Shown one piece after another: positions 35,945 through 47,080 of a stretch of 64,000 bases of DNA (the first letter of the stretch is position 1; each line of letters opens with the position of its first letter). The position numbers were made by a program, and so were the translations under genes. The notes beneath the pieces were generated by a model. It did not search any database. It was not told where the DNA came from and saw nothing but the letters and a program-made list of their open reading frames with translations. The stretch spans positions 651,940 through 715,939 of the forward strand of contig VZTJ01001198.1 in NCBI GenBank assembly GCA_013397795.1. Direction: 5' to 3'. This DNA comes from Orthonyx spaldingii (taxonomy: Eukaryota > Chordata > Aves > Passeriformes > Orthonychidae).

Positions 35945-35980
35945 ATGGCAGCGGTCCCGCCCCGCCGCTCCCCACGCTGA
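35945..35980 (+). promoter_or_regulatory. Upstream ORF in the presumed RHOV 5' UTR
   Basis: An ATG in strong context (GACATGG: A at -3, G at +4) opens an 11-codon frame, MAAVPPRRSPR, ending in TGA 40 bases before the RHOV start codon. It is in a different frame from RHOV. If the transcript starts upstream of it, scanning ribosomes would meet it first, so it could limit RHOV translation. Inclusion in the mRNA is assumed, not shown. Confidence 0.5.
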
Positions 35981-36020
35981 GCCCTGTCGAGTCCCCGGTG
36001 CCATTGTCAGTGCCATTGCC

Positions 36021-36216
36021 ATGCCTCCCCAGGAACTCCTGGATTACGCGCCCGCCCTACGGAGACACAGCCCGCCCCGGGGCAGCGGCCCGGAGCTGGG
36101 AATCAAGTGCGTGCTGGTGGGCGACGGCGCCGTGGGCAAGACCAGCCTGGTGGTCAGCTACACCACCAACGGGTACCCCGACGAGTACCAGCCCACCGCC
36201 CTCGACACCTTCTCCG
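36021..36216 (+). CDS. RHOV: RHOV coding exon 1
   Basis: It encodes residues 1-65 plus one base. The ATG context is GCCATGC. It covers the N-terminal extension, P-loop and switch I. The donor is G|GTAGGT at 36216/36217. Confidence 0.96.
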
Positions 36217-39200
36217 GTAGGTGCCCGCCGGGGCTGCGCGGGGCGTGGGGCGGCCGGGGGTATCCGGGCTGGCGCGGCGAACCAGGGAGGAGCGGGACAG
36301 CGGGCGGGATGGAGCCGAGCGCTCCCGGGGCTGCCCCGTGCGTGGCCGCGCACCGGGGGCTCTGCGGGCACACGGCCCGAGGGGATTTCTGGGACTCGGA
36401 CCGAGTACCTCCGACGTTTTGCGAGGTTTAGCAGGTGGAGGTCCTCCGTTCTGCAGCTGTGTCAACTCAGTACGTGTCGAGTTGGTTTGCAAGTTCTATG
36501 AACTTTGGCACCTCCCTGGTTTTGTGGTGTTGTTATGACTAAATACAAGAGGGCTTAGTTTTGGGTTTTTTTATTTTTTTTGGTGGTTTTAGCTTCAGAA
36601 GTAGCCTACAGTGTAACGCTGTGATTGTAGCTTCAACTGATACTCAGGAAAACCATCCTTTTCCCCACATGTCTGATGCAGTTAGCATTGAACAGAGGTT
36701 GTCAAAAAGTTGAAGAGCTTTATAAGTCTGGCTAAAATTGCAAGCTGATGAGCTCTCATTAGTTTCCACTTTTGTAAATGCTATCTTTGTTCTTGTTCTA
36801 TGCTCCTTTTCCTTTGGGCTCCAATTTCTAATATAAACCCCAGCAGAATACAAAGTGCTTTGAAAGATTTCTTATCTTCATTTGATGTGAAGAAACACAG
36901 CACTACCTGACAATGTAGATTGGTAGATTAGAGATGTGCTCAAGCCAGACCAGGAATGAGGCATCTAATGTGTCATAGTCTTAGGGGTGCTTAGAGGGAG
37001 TGTTTTGTTTGTCTGAATGTCCGTCCGTCCGTCCCCCCCCCAGTTGCTCACTCTGAGAGCTGTTGATTTACCTTGACCCTCTCCAAGCTATTCCACTGTC
37101 ACTTGAAGGAAGTGAACTGAGAACATGCTGCTGCTCAAGGTCCAGAAACCCTTTGGGAACAGATGTATGGAATCATGAGTCCTCCAAGGGAAAGGTTACT
37201 GCTCTCTCTCTGCTCTCTTTACATTGATGTATATGGATTAGGCTAAGAGAGGCTTAAAATTACTGCAGTTATTAGACGGCACATTTTTGGAAGGGCAAAT
37301 CCATAATGAAATGATCCAGAGAGGTGAAAGCAGGATGAGTGGAGAGACTCCCTGATTAACAGCAGGTAATTTGAAGATAGCTGCACATGGGTTTAGTCCC
37401 AGTCTGGATGTCTAAGTACTAAGTCTGACTTCAGAGGTTCATAGGATTTGTAACTGATGGAAATTTAAAAACAGAAATTAAAAATGTGTCTTGTGAAGCT
37501 CAACTTCGGCTTATTGGAAGGAAATGGAAAAACAGACAAGTTTCCCTTCCCAACCCTACTCTTAGCCTGGATAAGCATGAAGAAAGTCCCTTCCTGGAGT
37601 CGAATATTCTGGTTCAGGATCCACTTCAGAAATTTCAACTGGATTCCTTCCACTCTTGGGGAACACCTGCCATTGCAACGGCCAGCAGAACTGAGCAGTT
37701 TACATTCTACCCTTAATCCTGGTCATGGGACTGTGATGCCAATAACAAGATAGGAGAAGGTGTTGCATTATCAGGGGAACATCTCTGGGACAGTGACCCA
37801 GCCACATATATCTGTCTGGCTGCTACCTCCTGCTGGGTGTCGCTGCCAGGTAGAGCAGCCTTGAGTGAAATGCGTACCTGGTGACCTTTCTCCACCAGGC
37901 TATCCTGTTCTGCCAGCCCCTTTGCTATTGTACCATGATCCATCCTCATCCTGAGGGTGTGGACCTTGTGAGGGCGGTATTAGGAGAGCTGTTGCAGAGT
38001 TGCTAGTGTAGCTCAGGCTAGCAGCAGATGGGATGAAACTTTGTGCAAACGCTGGAGCAGTAGGTAATGGAGTGACTTTCTTCTAAGACAGCAAAACATT
38101 TCAGAGATGCTAATTCCTTCTCTCCATGCACTTGTGAGACAGAGAAAACCAGATACTAGAAAGGCAAATGCCTGCTGCCTTGAAGATCAAGTCAGGATTT
38201 AGCAGGTTCTTTGATCAGGAACAGGTTTCTCTTCCTCCTCTGGGGCAAAGATATGGTAACAACCCAAATGTTTCCCAGTTACAAGGAAGCAATGACTTTC
38301 AGCTATGCCGCGAGGAGTGGCACTGTGGTGGACGCACCCACCCCTTCATTTTCCTTCCAGTCCCAGTCTCCCACCAAACTTCAGTTCATCCTTTTGTCTG
38401 TGTGTCCCTCTTTTTTCCTCAGACTGCTTTCAGGGAGGGGTGGTCTCCTTCAAAAGCTGTGTTAAACTCTCTTGTTTCTGTCACTTCTCACCTGGCGAAT
38501 TACTTCAAGAATCACAAAAGATTGATCCTGCTTCTGGTTGGGAGATTTTTTGTTTGTTTGTGGGTTTTGAGGTTTTGTTTAAAGGAAAAGGACAATAAAG
38601 CCTCCTCCCTGCACACAGCAGTGGAGTTTTGCTAGTTCATGTCAAGTTCCAGCCACTGTCATCTTAGCCATGATGTCTGCCTCTATTCACCCAAGCACAG
38701 CCCCATCTAACTTGTCAGGACTTTCAAGTGATTTCCAGCTCCACAACCCCTTTCTCCCTCTCCTCAGTTTCTAGCCAATCTCTGTGGTGTCTGTGCACTT
38801 AAACATCTAACAGTTTCATTCCTGATTTCCATCAGAGGTCCTGCCAGCCCTCAGTGTGAGTCAGCTGATACCACATGAAGGCTTACTGTGATTAGGGAGT
38901 GAAATGGGAGCAAACCTTATATGTGTAACTCAGCAGTTTTTCAGAGTGTGGATAGTTTCTGAGAGGGATTTCACTCATCACTGTTTCCTTAATAGCTTCT
39001 TCATTACAAAAGTGGGGTTTTCCATAGCTAGGACACTCACATAACATTTTTTAAGGCCAGTTTCTGGTCTGAATGGGAAAAATCTCCATTAGCTTGTTTG
39101 ATGGAGATTGATTTGAATTTGCTTGGCCAAGAAGCTAGAAGCAAGTTGCTGAAGTTCTCTGGTTTTATCTTTTTTCTTGGGATGTGGAAGAAGAGCAAGT

Positions 39201-40335
39201 GGTTCTCAGGGAACTTTTTGGCTAAGAGCTCTTCTTGTCTAGAGGAGTAATTGTCCATAATTCTTTCAAAATTCTGGAGAAGAACACAAAACACCTGAGA
39301 GCTAACAAAGTCAGGTCTACTGCAGTTCTCTTATGTTTCCAGTGCAAACTTCAACAGTCTTAGTGAGGTTTGGGAGGATGCTCAGCTAGGAGGAGACTTG
39401 AGTGACTTCAGTGAGTCTGCTCAGCAGGGTATGAACCAGAGAGCTCAGGAAAAGCCTGTATGAGTGTACGTGTGTATGCTGGCCAGCTGCTTTAGACTCA
39501 TCCTTATTCTCCTTCTGCTACAGTGCAGGTCCTCGTGGATGGAGCCCCAGTCCGGATTCAGCTGTGGGACACTGCTGGACAGGTAAGCTCTATCAAAGCA
39601 GCTGTCAGCTCTGGTCCTGTAGGACAGGGTTTGTTTTCAGGTTTTGAGGAAGGCAGTGTTTAACTGGGAAGAAAGGAAATGCACTAGCCATTTCCTGGTA
39701 TGGCAGTCACAGACAAATGAGTGATAGATGCCCTCAGCTCTGAAACTTGTGTCTGAAACGTGGCATGACCACAAAGCACAATGCTCTGCCTCTGTTGCTA
39801 TCCCAGTTAACTTGTAGAAAAGCTACTACAGCATCATGCTGTTAGAAGAGCAGTCCAGTGAAGATTTTTTTTTTTCCCCCTCCCTTTTCTACAGGAGGAC
39901 TTTGACTGTTTGCGCTCCCTTTGTTACCCTGACACCGATGTCTTCCTTGTCTGCTTCAGTGTGGTAAATCCAAGCTCCTTCCAAAACATTACAGAGAAAT
40001 GGATCCCCGAGATACGAACTCACAATCCCCGGGCACCAGTGCTGCTGGTGGGGACACAGGCAGACTTGCGGGATGATGTCAATGTCCTCATCAGCCTGGA
40101 CCGCTACCACGTGAAGCCTGTGCCGCGGCCTCAGGCAGAAGGTCTAGCTGACAAAATCCGGGCTGAAGCCTACCTAGAATGCTCAGCACTGACCCAGAAG
40201 AACCTTAAAGAAGTTTTTGACATGGCCATCGTCAGTGGTGTTGAGCACAAGGCACGCCAGGAAAAGAAGATGACTGCCAAAGGCATCAAGACTCTCTCTA
40301 AGTGCCGCTGGAAGAAGTTCTTTTGCTTTGTCTGA
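36021..40335 (+). CDS. RHOV: RHOV, atypical Rho-family GTPase (three coding exons)
   Basis: Joining 36021-36216, 39524-39582 and 39895-40335 gives a 231-residue protein (human RHOV is 236). A short basic/proline-containing N-terminal extension (1-25) precedes the G domain. The P-loop is GDGAVGKT (34-41). The switch I Thr is 59, switch II is DTAGQ (81-85) with the catalytic Gln85, TQAD (139-142) replaces the usual TKxD, and ECSA is 180-183. Tyr52 sits where Rac1 has Phe28, the position linked to fast nucleotide exchange in the RHOU/RHOV group. The C-terminus has basic residues and ends Cys229-Phe-Val, not a CAAX box; family knowledge says this Cys is palmitoylated, targeting plasma membrane and endosomes. 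RHOV acts through PAK-type kinases on actin and adhesion and is known from neural crest induction. An in-frame TGA at 35868-35870 with no in-frame ATG between fixes the start at 36021. Confidence 0.97.
36217..39523 (+). other. RHOV: RHOV intron 1 (3.3 kb)
   Basis: The intron has a GTAGGT donor and a TTCTGCTACAG acceptor. The first 200 bases belong to the CpG island. A small GTCC/poly-C repeat lies at 37019-37041. A 155-codon open frame at 38168-38635 has no family resemblance. Nothing else is recognised. Confidence 0.9.
37019..37041. repeat. (GTCC)n repeat followed by C9
   Basis: Three to four GTCC units lead into a nine-base C run inside RHOV intron 1. Confidence 0.8.
39524..39582 (+). CDS. 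RHOV: RHOV coding exon 2
   Basis: A 59-base exon encoding the end of residue 66 through Gln85, VQVLVDGAPVRIQLWDTAGQ. It contains the switch II DTAGQ motif. Acceptor CTACAG|TGCAG; donor CAG|GTAAGC. The exon ends on a complete codon. Confidence 0.97.
39895..40335 (+). CDS. RHOV: RHOV coding exon 3
   Basis: A 441-base exon including the TGA stop, encoding residues 86-231: the second half of the G domain (TQAD, ECSA), the Rho-specific insert region and the palmitoylation-type tail. The acceptor is a strong pyrimidine tract ending CTACAG. Intron 2 (39583-39894) is only 312 bases. Confidence 0.98.
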   Translation, partial: EDFDCLRSLCYPDTDVFLVCFSVVNPSSFQNITEKWIPEIRTHNPRAPVLLVGTQADLRDDVNVLISLDRYHVKPVPRPQAEGLADKIRAEAYLECSALTQKNLKEVFDMAIVSGVEHKARQEKKMTAKGIKTLSKCRWKKFFCFV

Positions 40336-40948
40336 AGCTACTTTGAGGGAGGGGAAAAGAAACACCCAATGCCAGTATTGGCTCTGCACCTTCTTGGAGT
40401 GACTGCTCCTATGGCCCCAGCAAGGAGGGTATGATAAGCTGCTGGGCTTGGAAACCTGTCCCTTGCTGGGTACGGTATCAGATGCCTAGGAGACATGAAC
40501 TAGATTTCCATTGTGCTGAGATGTGGAATGGTCTAGGCAGCTATAAGACCTGCTGGACATGTCTGTAGTATACCAGACTAATGGGAGCCTTTAATACATC
40601 AAGACTCGGTACTCCAGAACAGGCAGGTTCCTTACATTGTTCAAAATTACCAGTTTTCTGCTTGATGCTCACACACTTTCAGAGTTCTTATGCAGCACAA
40701 TGAACATGAGGGACTTTTGAAATCAGCCTATGTTTTGGCTGATTTACAGGTGTGGCAGAGAGTAGGGCAGGGGTAGTGACAGGCAACAGCAATGTGGTCA
40801 GGCATGGGGTGCAGAGTTTGTAACATGAGCCTTGGGTTCCCCCTCTGGTTCTGTTTGCCAATATAGGTAGAATTCACTTGGCTGTGAAAAAGCAGCACTC
40901 TTTCTTAAAGTGCCTGTACTAGGAGTATTCTTGAGAAGGTATTTCCTA

Positions 40949-40954
40949 AATAAA
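40949..40954 (+). terminator. Possible proximal RHOV poly(A) signal
   Basis: AATAAA about 610 bases after the RHOV stop. The downstream sequence is not clearly GU-rich, so its use is uncertain. Confidence 0.4.
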
Positions 40955-42699
40955 GGCCATTATCAGGCTGAAGAGAAAATGTACTGGGAGCTACAGTAAT
41001 ACTTTGAACAAAACCTTCTCTGAGAGGTCTCTCTAGTCCACAGGGTGCCAGTATTATAGTCCTATCCTAAGAGGTAGTTGTGGACTTGGGAACCAACTTT
41101 GAAAGGCCTTTTGTGTGCATGGTGTTTTGAAAGAAAGAAGAGGTGAGGAACAGTGATGAGTGGCTCTGTCTAGCAGAGACAAAACAGTGTCAGCAAAGGG
41201 TTTATAACACTACTGAGGGGTCAAATGTAGATGGAGAGAGAAGGAAGAAAAGGAAGAAAATAGAAAGGAAAAATACATGCAATGAAGAAAGGTAGATGGA
41301 CAAGGAAAGAAGAATGTATGTTGTTAACTGAAAGTTGTGATTCTATTTAGTTGAGATGCTAATATGTACGGAAACTTCTACAGACCTGAAAATTTTGCTA
41401 GTGATACAAATTTCAAAGTAATATTGTCCATACATTCAGTTCTGAATCAAAAGGAGGGGTTTGTAGTGAGAGAGAATTCCTCTTCATGAGTAAAATTCTC
41501 CATTTCAGATCTACACAGAAGAATGGAATTTACCTTGTACTGTTCTTCCTGAGGCTGCAGAACAGGAACGGAGGACTCAGGGCCTCTTTCTGTTATGCTT
41601 CCCTTTTAAAAAAATCACTGCTTGATCTGCTGAAATCAAAAGCAAAGGAAATCCGTGATGTTTATGCCGGAGAAAACCATTCCTTTTGTTTCATTCCTTT
41701 CCCCTCTCACCTGTTTCTCAGAGGATTAACATCCTGGAGAGTCTATTCACATTTTATTTTATTACAGAACTTGCATCAATTTCTAAATCTTCTTTTGCAG
41801 AAACATTTCATTTTGATTTATGTAGCAGAGAGCATGACAGGTCTGTCAAGAAATTCTTTCAATACTCAGGGGATTCTCTGCATCTGGCCACAGCCCATCA
41901 CTTTGGGGACGCTCTGGAATAATGTGACGGAAAGAGAAACAGCTGTGGATGGTTTGCCCTAGACCAAAAGCAAGCATAGGTGAGCTAGTGAGCCTGTAGC
42001 AAGGCAAATGTGAGTGATGCAGTCTGGCTCCAAACGAATGCCTGCGAACATCTCTCGCAGGTGTCTGGTTTTGTAGTGCAGCTTGTGTAGTCCCCAGGAT
42101 GTGAGACAAGACTGCTGTCTCCCTGGGCAGTATCGCAGGATGAAAGAGGTGGAGAAGCCTTCCTGTGAAGGGAAGTGGCCCACAACCTTGGAGCTGCTTC
42201 TAGGGTAAGGCTCAGAGACCTGAAAAGGATGGTGTAGCAAAATGAGCTGAATGTTGAAAGGACTCCTCCAACTGAAATGCTATTTGAGTCCAGTGAGGAG
42301 TCCTACTGCACAGAGGCAGTAGCTAGACATGACATGTCTCACATGGGTCTAGGTAGGACACCACTTTCTGAACAAAGCTCTCACGGAGCAATGCATCCCT
42401 GTGTGTACATCCCACCTGTACAGGCACCTTTGCTGTATCACTAGTTCAGTTTGTCTGTTGGGTCTTTACACATTTCTTTAGCCTGTGAGACCAAGGGCTG
42501 TGGTGTGACCTGCCAAAGAGTATGCCATATCCCTATGAAGCAAGTCCACAGGTGGAAAGAATACCGGCCTCCTTCCTGCTGAGGAGAGTAAGGGTTGTCC
42601 TGCAGTAGCTTGGTATGAAACAGGGATTATTTCATTCTGGAAAAGAAACTGTACTGAGAGCTACTTTCTTCCTATGTGATTGTGTCTAAAATTTGTTTA

Positions 42700-42705
42700 A
42701 ATAAA
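42700..42705 (+). terminator. Likely distal RHOV poly(A) signal
   Basis: AATAAA followed about 20-35 bases later by a GT-rich element (TTGTGTTTGTAATTTTGT), the usual arrangement for cleavage and polyadenylation. Use would give a 3' UTR of about 2.4 kb. Confidence 0.65.
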
Positions 42706-43510
42706 TTTTTTAAATGTCCACAATTTGTGTTTGTAATTTTGTCAGTGCAAATTAAGTTGGGCTTTAACATGGAGAAGGAGTTACTCCATTTTACTGGCAA
42801 TAAGCATAAGAGGGAAATAGCCCCACTTCTCATTCTGTGTCCTAATCCCAACTAGCAATGGTAGAAGTCCCCTCATAGTTGAAACTTTCTAAGTTCCTTC
42901 TGTTGCCTCAGTTACTCTTTCTGTACCTCAGCAGACACTCAGCATGGAGGTTGCTGAGGAGGATGGAGTAGCAAACATGCAAGGCTTTCAATGCCTCTCC
43001 CCAGAAACCACCATCCAGGGACCAGTCAGGAGGCCCTCTCAGCAATCAGTGAGCCAAGCCCAAGTAGGACTTGCATTTGGAGCCTTAATAACAGCATGCT
43101 GCTCTGTCATTAGGCTGATGGGTAATTTAGCGACCAGGTTTACTTAACGTACCTTGGTAGTTAAACACTGCTCAAGTGCTGACAAATTTTGCCTGTGCCA
43201 CATAGGATGCAAAGGCTCTGTCCAAGACAGCTCACAGGACTCACCCTTTCAGCCCTATCTTCAGTATTACAGATAGGTCAGGGCTCCTGCCTGTCCAGAT
43301 CTGGGGGCCCATAGCTGCTCTGGAGTCAGAGCGCTGGAAAGTGAGGCTGCTGAGGGAGGAGTGTGGTGGTTCAGCAGAGAGCTAGGAAAGAAAATGGACA
43401 AAAAACAGTGTAGCAGAGGTAAAGAGCAAATTCAGAAATTAGAAGGGAATAGGAAATTACTGTCGATAAAACATGATTTGGGAACTTGCGTTTTGGGTGA
43501 GGAGGTTGTT

Positions 43511-43553
43511 GGGGTTTTTTGGGTTTGTTTGGGGTTTTTTTGGGGGGAGGGGG
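43511..43553 (+). other. Potential G-quadruplex motif
   Basis: Five G runs (43511-43514, 43521-43523, 43531-43534, 43542-43547, 43549-43553) are separated by T-rich loops of 6, 7, 7 and 1 bases, meeting the usual G3+N1-7 pattern. It lies about 0.8 kb past the RHOV poly(A) signal. Confidence 0.7.
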
Positions 43554-44327
43554 CGTGGTTGTTTAACCAAGTCTGCAATCACACTGTCCTTCTACAGACT
43601 GCTGTTTACTAGATGTAAAGTAACCTGTGGGAATATTTGGAGCTGGTTCCCAGCTTTGTAGCTTCCTGGCACTAAATCTTACAGAAGCACCTGTGAATGG
43701 AAATAGCAGCAAAGTGTGAATTAACTTTACAAGGAGTGAGTCATTCCACTGAGCCATATCCTGTCATATGCACAATAAGCACTCTAAAACTCCCTGAAAT
43801 CCATGAACAAAGCTGAACTCCTGGGTGTGGGGGTGAATCTATCTCATTAAATGGAGTTTCCTACCAAAGGCACCTGAGGTGTGTTTAAAGCCTTGCTCTC
43901 ATCCTCTTATGGTGCAGTACTGGATCTGTGCTACTACCTGGCTTTGATAGAGTCTGGGCTTGTTTCTGCCTTGCAGTGCTGCTTGACCAACCTGTATTTT
44001 CAGATGCTGCTGAAAGCACAGAGGAGTTCCTGGGAGACTGTTGCTAACACAAACCACCCCACCAGGCTAGGTGAAGCTAGCCCAGTCCATTGCTAGGCCA
44101 GCACAATTCCTCACAAGTGCTGCTTACTTTCCTGCCTAAAAGGATCCATATGATTAGTTGGTCTACCTTGCTCCATAGCACAAAGCTCAGCATCAAATGC
44201 TAAAAGCGCCAGCATTTCTACAAGATAGAAACTCTCTAGTACCTTCTTTCTTGCTCAGGGCTCTGACTTGGATCCTGGATAGCAGACTCCTGCACAGTAC
44301 TTTTATCCAGCAGAGTAACTGATAAGG

Positions 44328-44373
44328 AAGACTGTCCTTCCTGTACTGGTGAATGCTGGTTGAGACCTAGCAT
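44328..44373 (+). repeat. 46-base dispersed direct repeat, copy 1
   Basis: It matches 45431-45476 at 43 of 46 positions by direct reading, starting AAGACTGTCCTTCCTGTACT. The flanks of the two copies do not match. I do not recognise it as part of a known avian repeat. Confidence 0.85.
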
Positions 44374-45430
44374 AGGTAACCATGCAAGTACTTCAGTACA
44401 GGTACACACCATGTTGTGTAAATCCACATGAAACCAGCATGCTTGCTGCCACTGTCAGCTGCCATCTCCAAAGGATCTGAGCTTGGATGTCAGCAACAGT
44501 AGGGACACAGTATGGAAAGGACCCTTTAGTTTCCTTGTTCTGTAAGTATTACACCCTAAATGGGCCTAACTGTGCCAAGGTTTCCAGCTAGCAATGCTTT
44601 CCTCAGCTTCCACTGAACCCTGACTGGGAATTAATCCCCAAAATAATACCAAGTTTCATCTGACTCAGCACATCCTCCTTCCAGCACCAGAAGGGCAAGT
44701 CTGAAAGTCCTTCTGGAGATCTTTATGTTCTGTAGGTTACATCCTATTTACTTTGAAGGGACAGGCTGAACTACTACCAGGTCAGGAGCCGACATGAGTC
44801 CAACAGGAGGAACCCTGCAGAAATGCAATTACCTCTGAATGGCATCCTCCCCCCATTTCCTGAGAGGGGTGTGATTGCATTAACAACCTTATCACTTTCT
44901 TAACACTCCCCAATTTAATCCTCAGGTGCTAACTGGTTTTTTTCTTCAGATTGCTCAGAGTTTAACATTATTTATCAATTAGGCCCAGCTGGGAGGCAGG
45001 GTCTGGTTTGATTTTTCTCAGCTGTAGTGGCAGCTAAGTAATCTGCTTCAACTTTGCTCTTAATGCTTTCCTTCCCCTAATTTGGGCTAGATTGGTCCCT
45101 TCCCATGGTCTTTTTTGCAGTCTCTCGAAGAGCAGCATGGGAACACCAAAGGAGCAGAAGAGAGCAGAGGCACTGCTCACACAGATGCATTCCTCAGACA
45201 AGGGATGCTTGTCCTCTCACAGCCAGTGTGTTAATTGAACCGCTGCTCTTCCATCCTGCTGAGAGTCCTCTTTGCCCAGGACGCTGTCCTTGGCTGCATG
45301 GTCTGCTTATACATCTTGGGTCTGCTTTACACCATTGTCTCTCTTCGAGCTGTGCTAAATCACTCTCTAGTGAGCCTGGGAGATAAAGCATTTATACAAA
45401 GAAACCACTTGAACTTTGCAATATGGCTCT

Positions 45431-45476
45431 AAGACTGTCCTTCCTGTACTGGAGAATGCTGCTTGAGACCCAGCAT
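45431..45476 (+). repeat. 46-base dispersed direct repeat, copy 2
   Basis: Second copy of the sequence at 44328-44373, same orientation, 1.1 kb away, with three single-base differences and no length change. Confidence 0.85.
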
Positions 45477-46839
45477 TTAGTCTGCATCTCCTCCCAGAAA
45501 AGGAATCAAAGAGCTGGCCCAGCTGGCACCTGGGCCTCCTGGAAGCTGCTTACTCATGCCTCTGCAGAGTCCAGCCCTGGGCTCTCCGTTCCCACCGTAT
45601 AAATACAGCATTGTACTTGCAAAGACCTATTGCACAAGAGAGCAGGGTATGTCTCAACGTATCCCCGAGACAGGTTCCCTCTGCTGCAACCCCACGTGAT
45701 CCTCGTTCCCAGGGTGACACCATGCCCTTTACAGCTCCCAGACTGAGCTGCTCGGCATACAAACTTGCAGGACTTGTTCTGGAGGAGCAGGAGGAGATGT
45801 GGGTCCCATCCTCCCCCTCCAACCCCTTATCCCCAGCACTACCCCTAGGGCAGTGTTGTGAACTGAAATACTCTGGTTTCTGCTGCTATGGAGGAACATC
45901 AGGTGCAAAGAAATTTGGCTCGGGGACAAGTTTCACCACGAGTCATTGAGCCAGGCTTTGCTTTCCCATGAGATAATCTTGGGCGGGGCAGACAATCTCT
46001 TAAAATTAAAATACAATGAAAATACACGGGCTTCCCAGGGTCTAGCGTAAAGCTCTCTTTCCTTATTTTCTCAGAAAGCGAGCCAGGCACTGCTGAAACC
46101 TTCCCCAGGCTTTCAGCGCAGAAGGAAGTGCTGCAGTGGCAGTCTCAGAGCCAGGCCTGGTGCCTGCTGCTCCCCCAGCTGGCAAGGGGAGCCCACCATG
46201 GCCCTGGCTCTGCTGGTAGTGGAAGAGTTTGACGTCCTGTGAAAGAGAGCACAGTTTAGCAAATCAGTTACAGACAGCAAAGCCCCCTTCCTGTGGCTGC
46301 ACTGCCATCATTGTGCTGGTGGCAATGGTGGAATTTGCTGGTGGGGACAGCACTGGTGATTCCCAAGCAGTTACCTACATGTGAATGCTTGTGCTGGTGG
46401 TGCCGTCACAAATGTTAAACTCTGTGGGGAGCTCAGGGCACTCAAGTCATGGGCTTGCCCCTTTCGTCACCATCCTCATAAGCATCTCACCCTGCCACTG
46501 AGCTTAACACTCTGCTTCTCCAGGTAAACCCCTGGTTACATAGCTCAGTGGCAGCAGGGACGCAGGGATCTAGCTGGAATCTGCCAAGGATCTAGCTGGG
46601 ATCTCACTTGGAATGAACGTCAACACTGCAGCCCTACAAACTTGAGATTCATTCTCATCCAAAAGGGAAAGTCAGCATCACGTGCTGAAGGAGAGCTCAT
46701 CGTGGGAGGATTCAGTTTTCCCGTCAGAGACTGCATCCCTGCAGGGCTGGATGGAAGAGAGGCTGGGAAAATGCTGCCCAAGCGGTGCACATGGGTTTCG
46801 GATGCTATTGCAGAGCCCTAGCTGCTCTCCTGCTGGGAG

Positions 46840-47080
46840 CCCTTTGCTGGGCTGCGCGCCTGGGGAGCGGCGTGTGCCTGGGGACAGCTGGTGCCCGCCG
46901 TGGCCGGAGCCGCTGGGATGGCTCTCCGCAGCGCTGAGGCAGGAGGAGCACCCAGCTACGGGCACAGCTTCAGAAACAGCGCATTCATCTTCCCTGCCAG
47001 CGAGCCAGGGAGCGCCCGGGGCAGACTGATGACGCACAGCACACCTGAGATCATTTTCATGGGAATAGACCCGTGAGAGA
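46840..47080 (+). promoter_or_regulatory. Isolated CpG cluster in intergenic DNA
   Basis: A short GC-rich block with many CpG dinucleotides (for example around 46850-46940) stands out from its surroundings. It is followed by a donor-like CCC|GTGAGA at about 47072. No recognisable coding exon is present. It could be an unannotated non-coding promoter or simply decaying GC-rich DNA. Strand is assigned only from the donor-like site. Confidence 0.3.

Larger units (their letters stand above)
35530..36420 (+). promoter_or_regulatory. CpG island / RHOV promoter, exon 1 and start of intron 1
   Basis: CpG-dense sequence begins with a GC-box-like GGGGGTGGGCGGGGGC near 35546, runs through exon 1 and fades after about 36420. 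No TATA box is evident. The transcription start cannot be fixed from sequence alone. Confidence 0.8.
40336..42725 (+). other. RHOV: RHOV 3' UTR
   Basis: Non-coding sequence from the stop codon to just past the distal poly(A) signal. It includes a purine-rich low-complexity stretch at about 41230-41312. The open frame at 41486-41962 has no similarity to any family I recognise and is taken as chance. Confidence 0.65.
42730..46835. other. RHOV-SPINT1 intergenic spacer, left part
   Basis: No supported gene. It holds a G-quadruplex-type G/T tract (43511-43553) and a pair of 46-base near-identical sequences (44328-44373 and 45431-45476). Open frames are short. Confidence 0.6.

Noticed and set aside
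35871..36020. In-frame upstream extension of RHOV
   Set aside because: The frame is open back to the TGA at 35868-35870 but contains only GTG and no ATG, so the conserved MPP start at 36021 is preferred.
35243..36022. Long GC-rich open frames on both strands around the RHOV promoter
   Set aside because: CpG-island DNA has few stops; these frames cross the duplicated 40-mer and the N and have no protein similarity.
46198..46242. Signal-peptide-like start (MALALLVVEEFDVL) in perfect Kozak context
   Set aside because: It terminates after 14 codons and has no splice donor supporting continuation.
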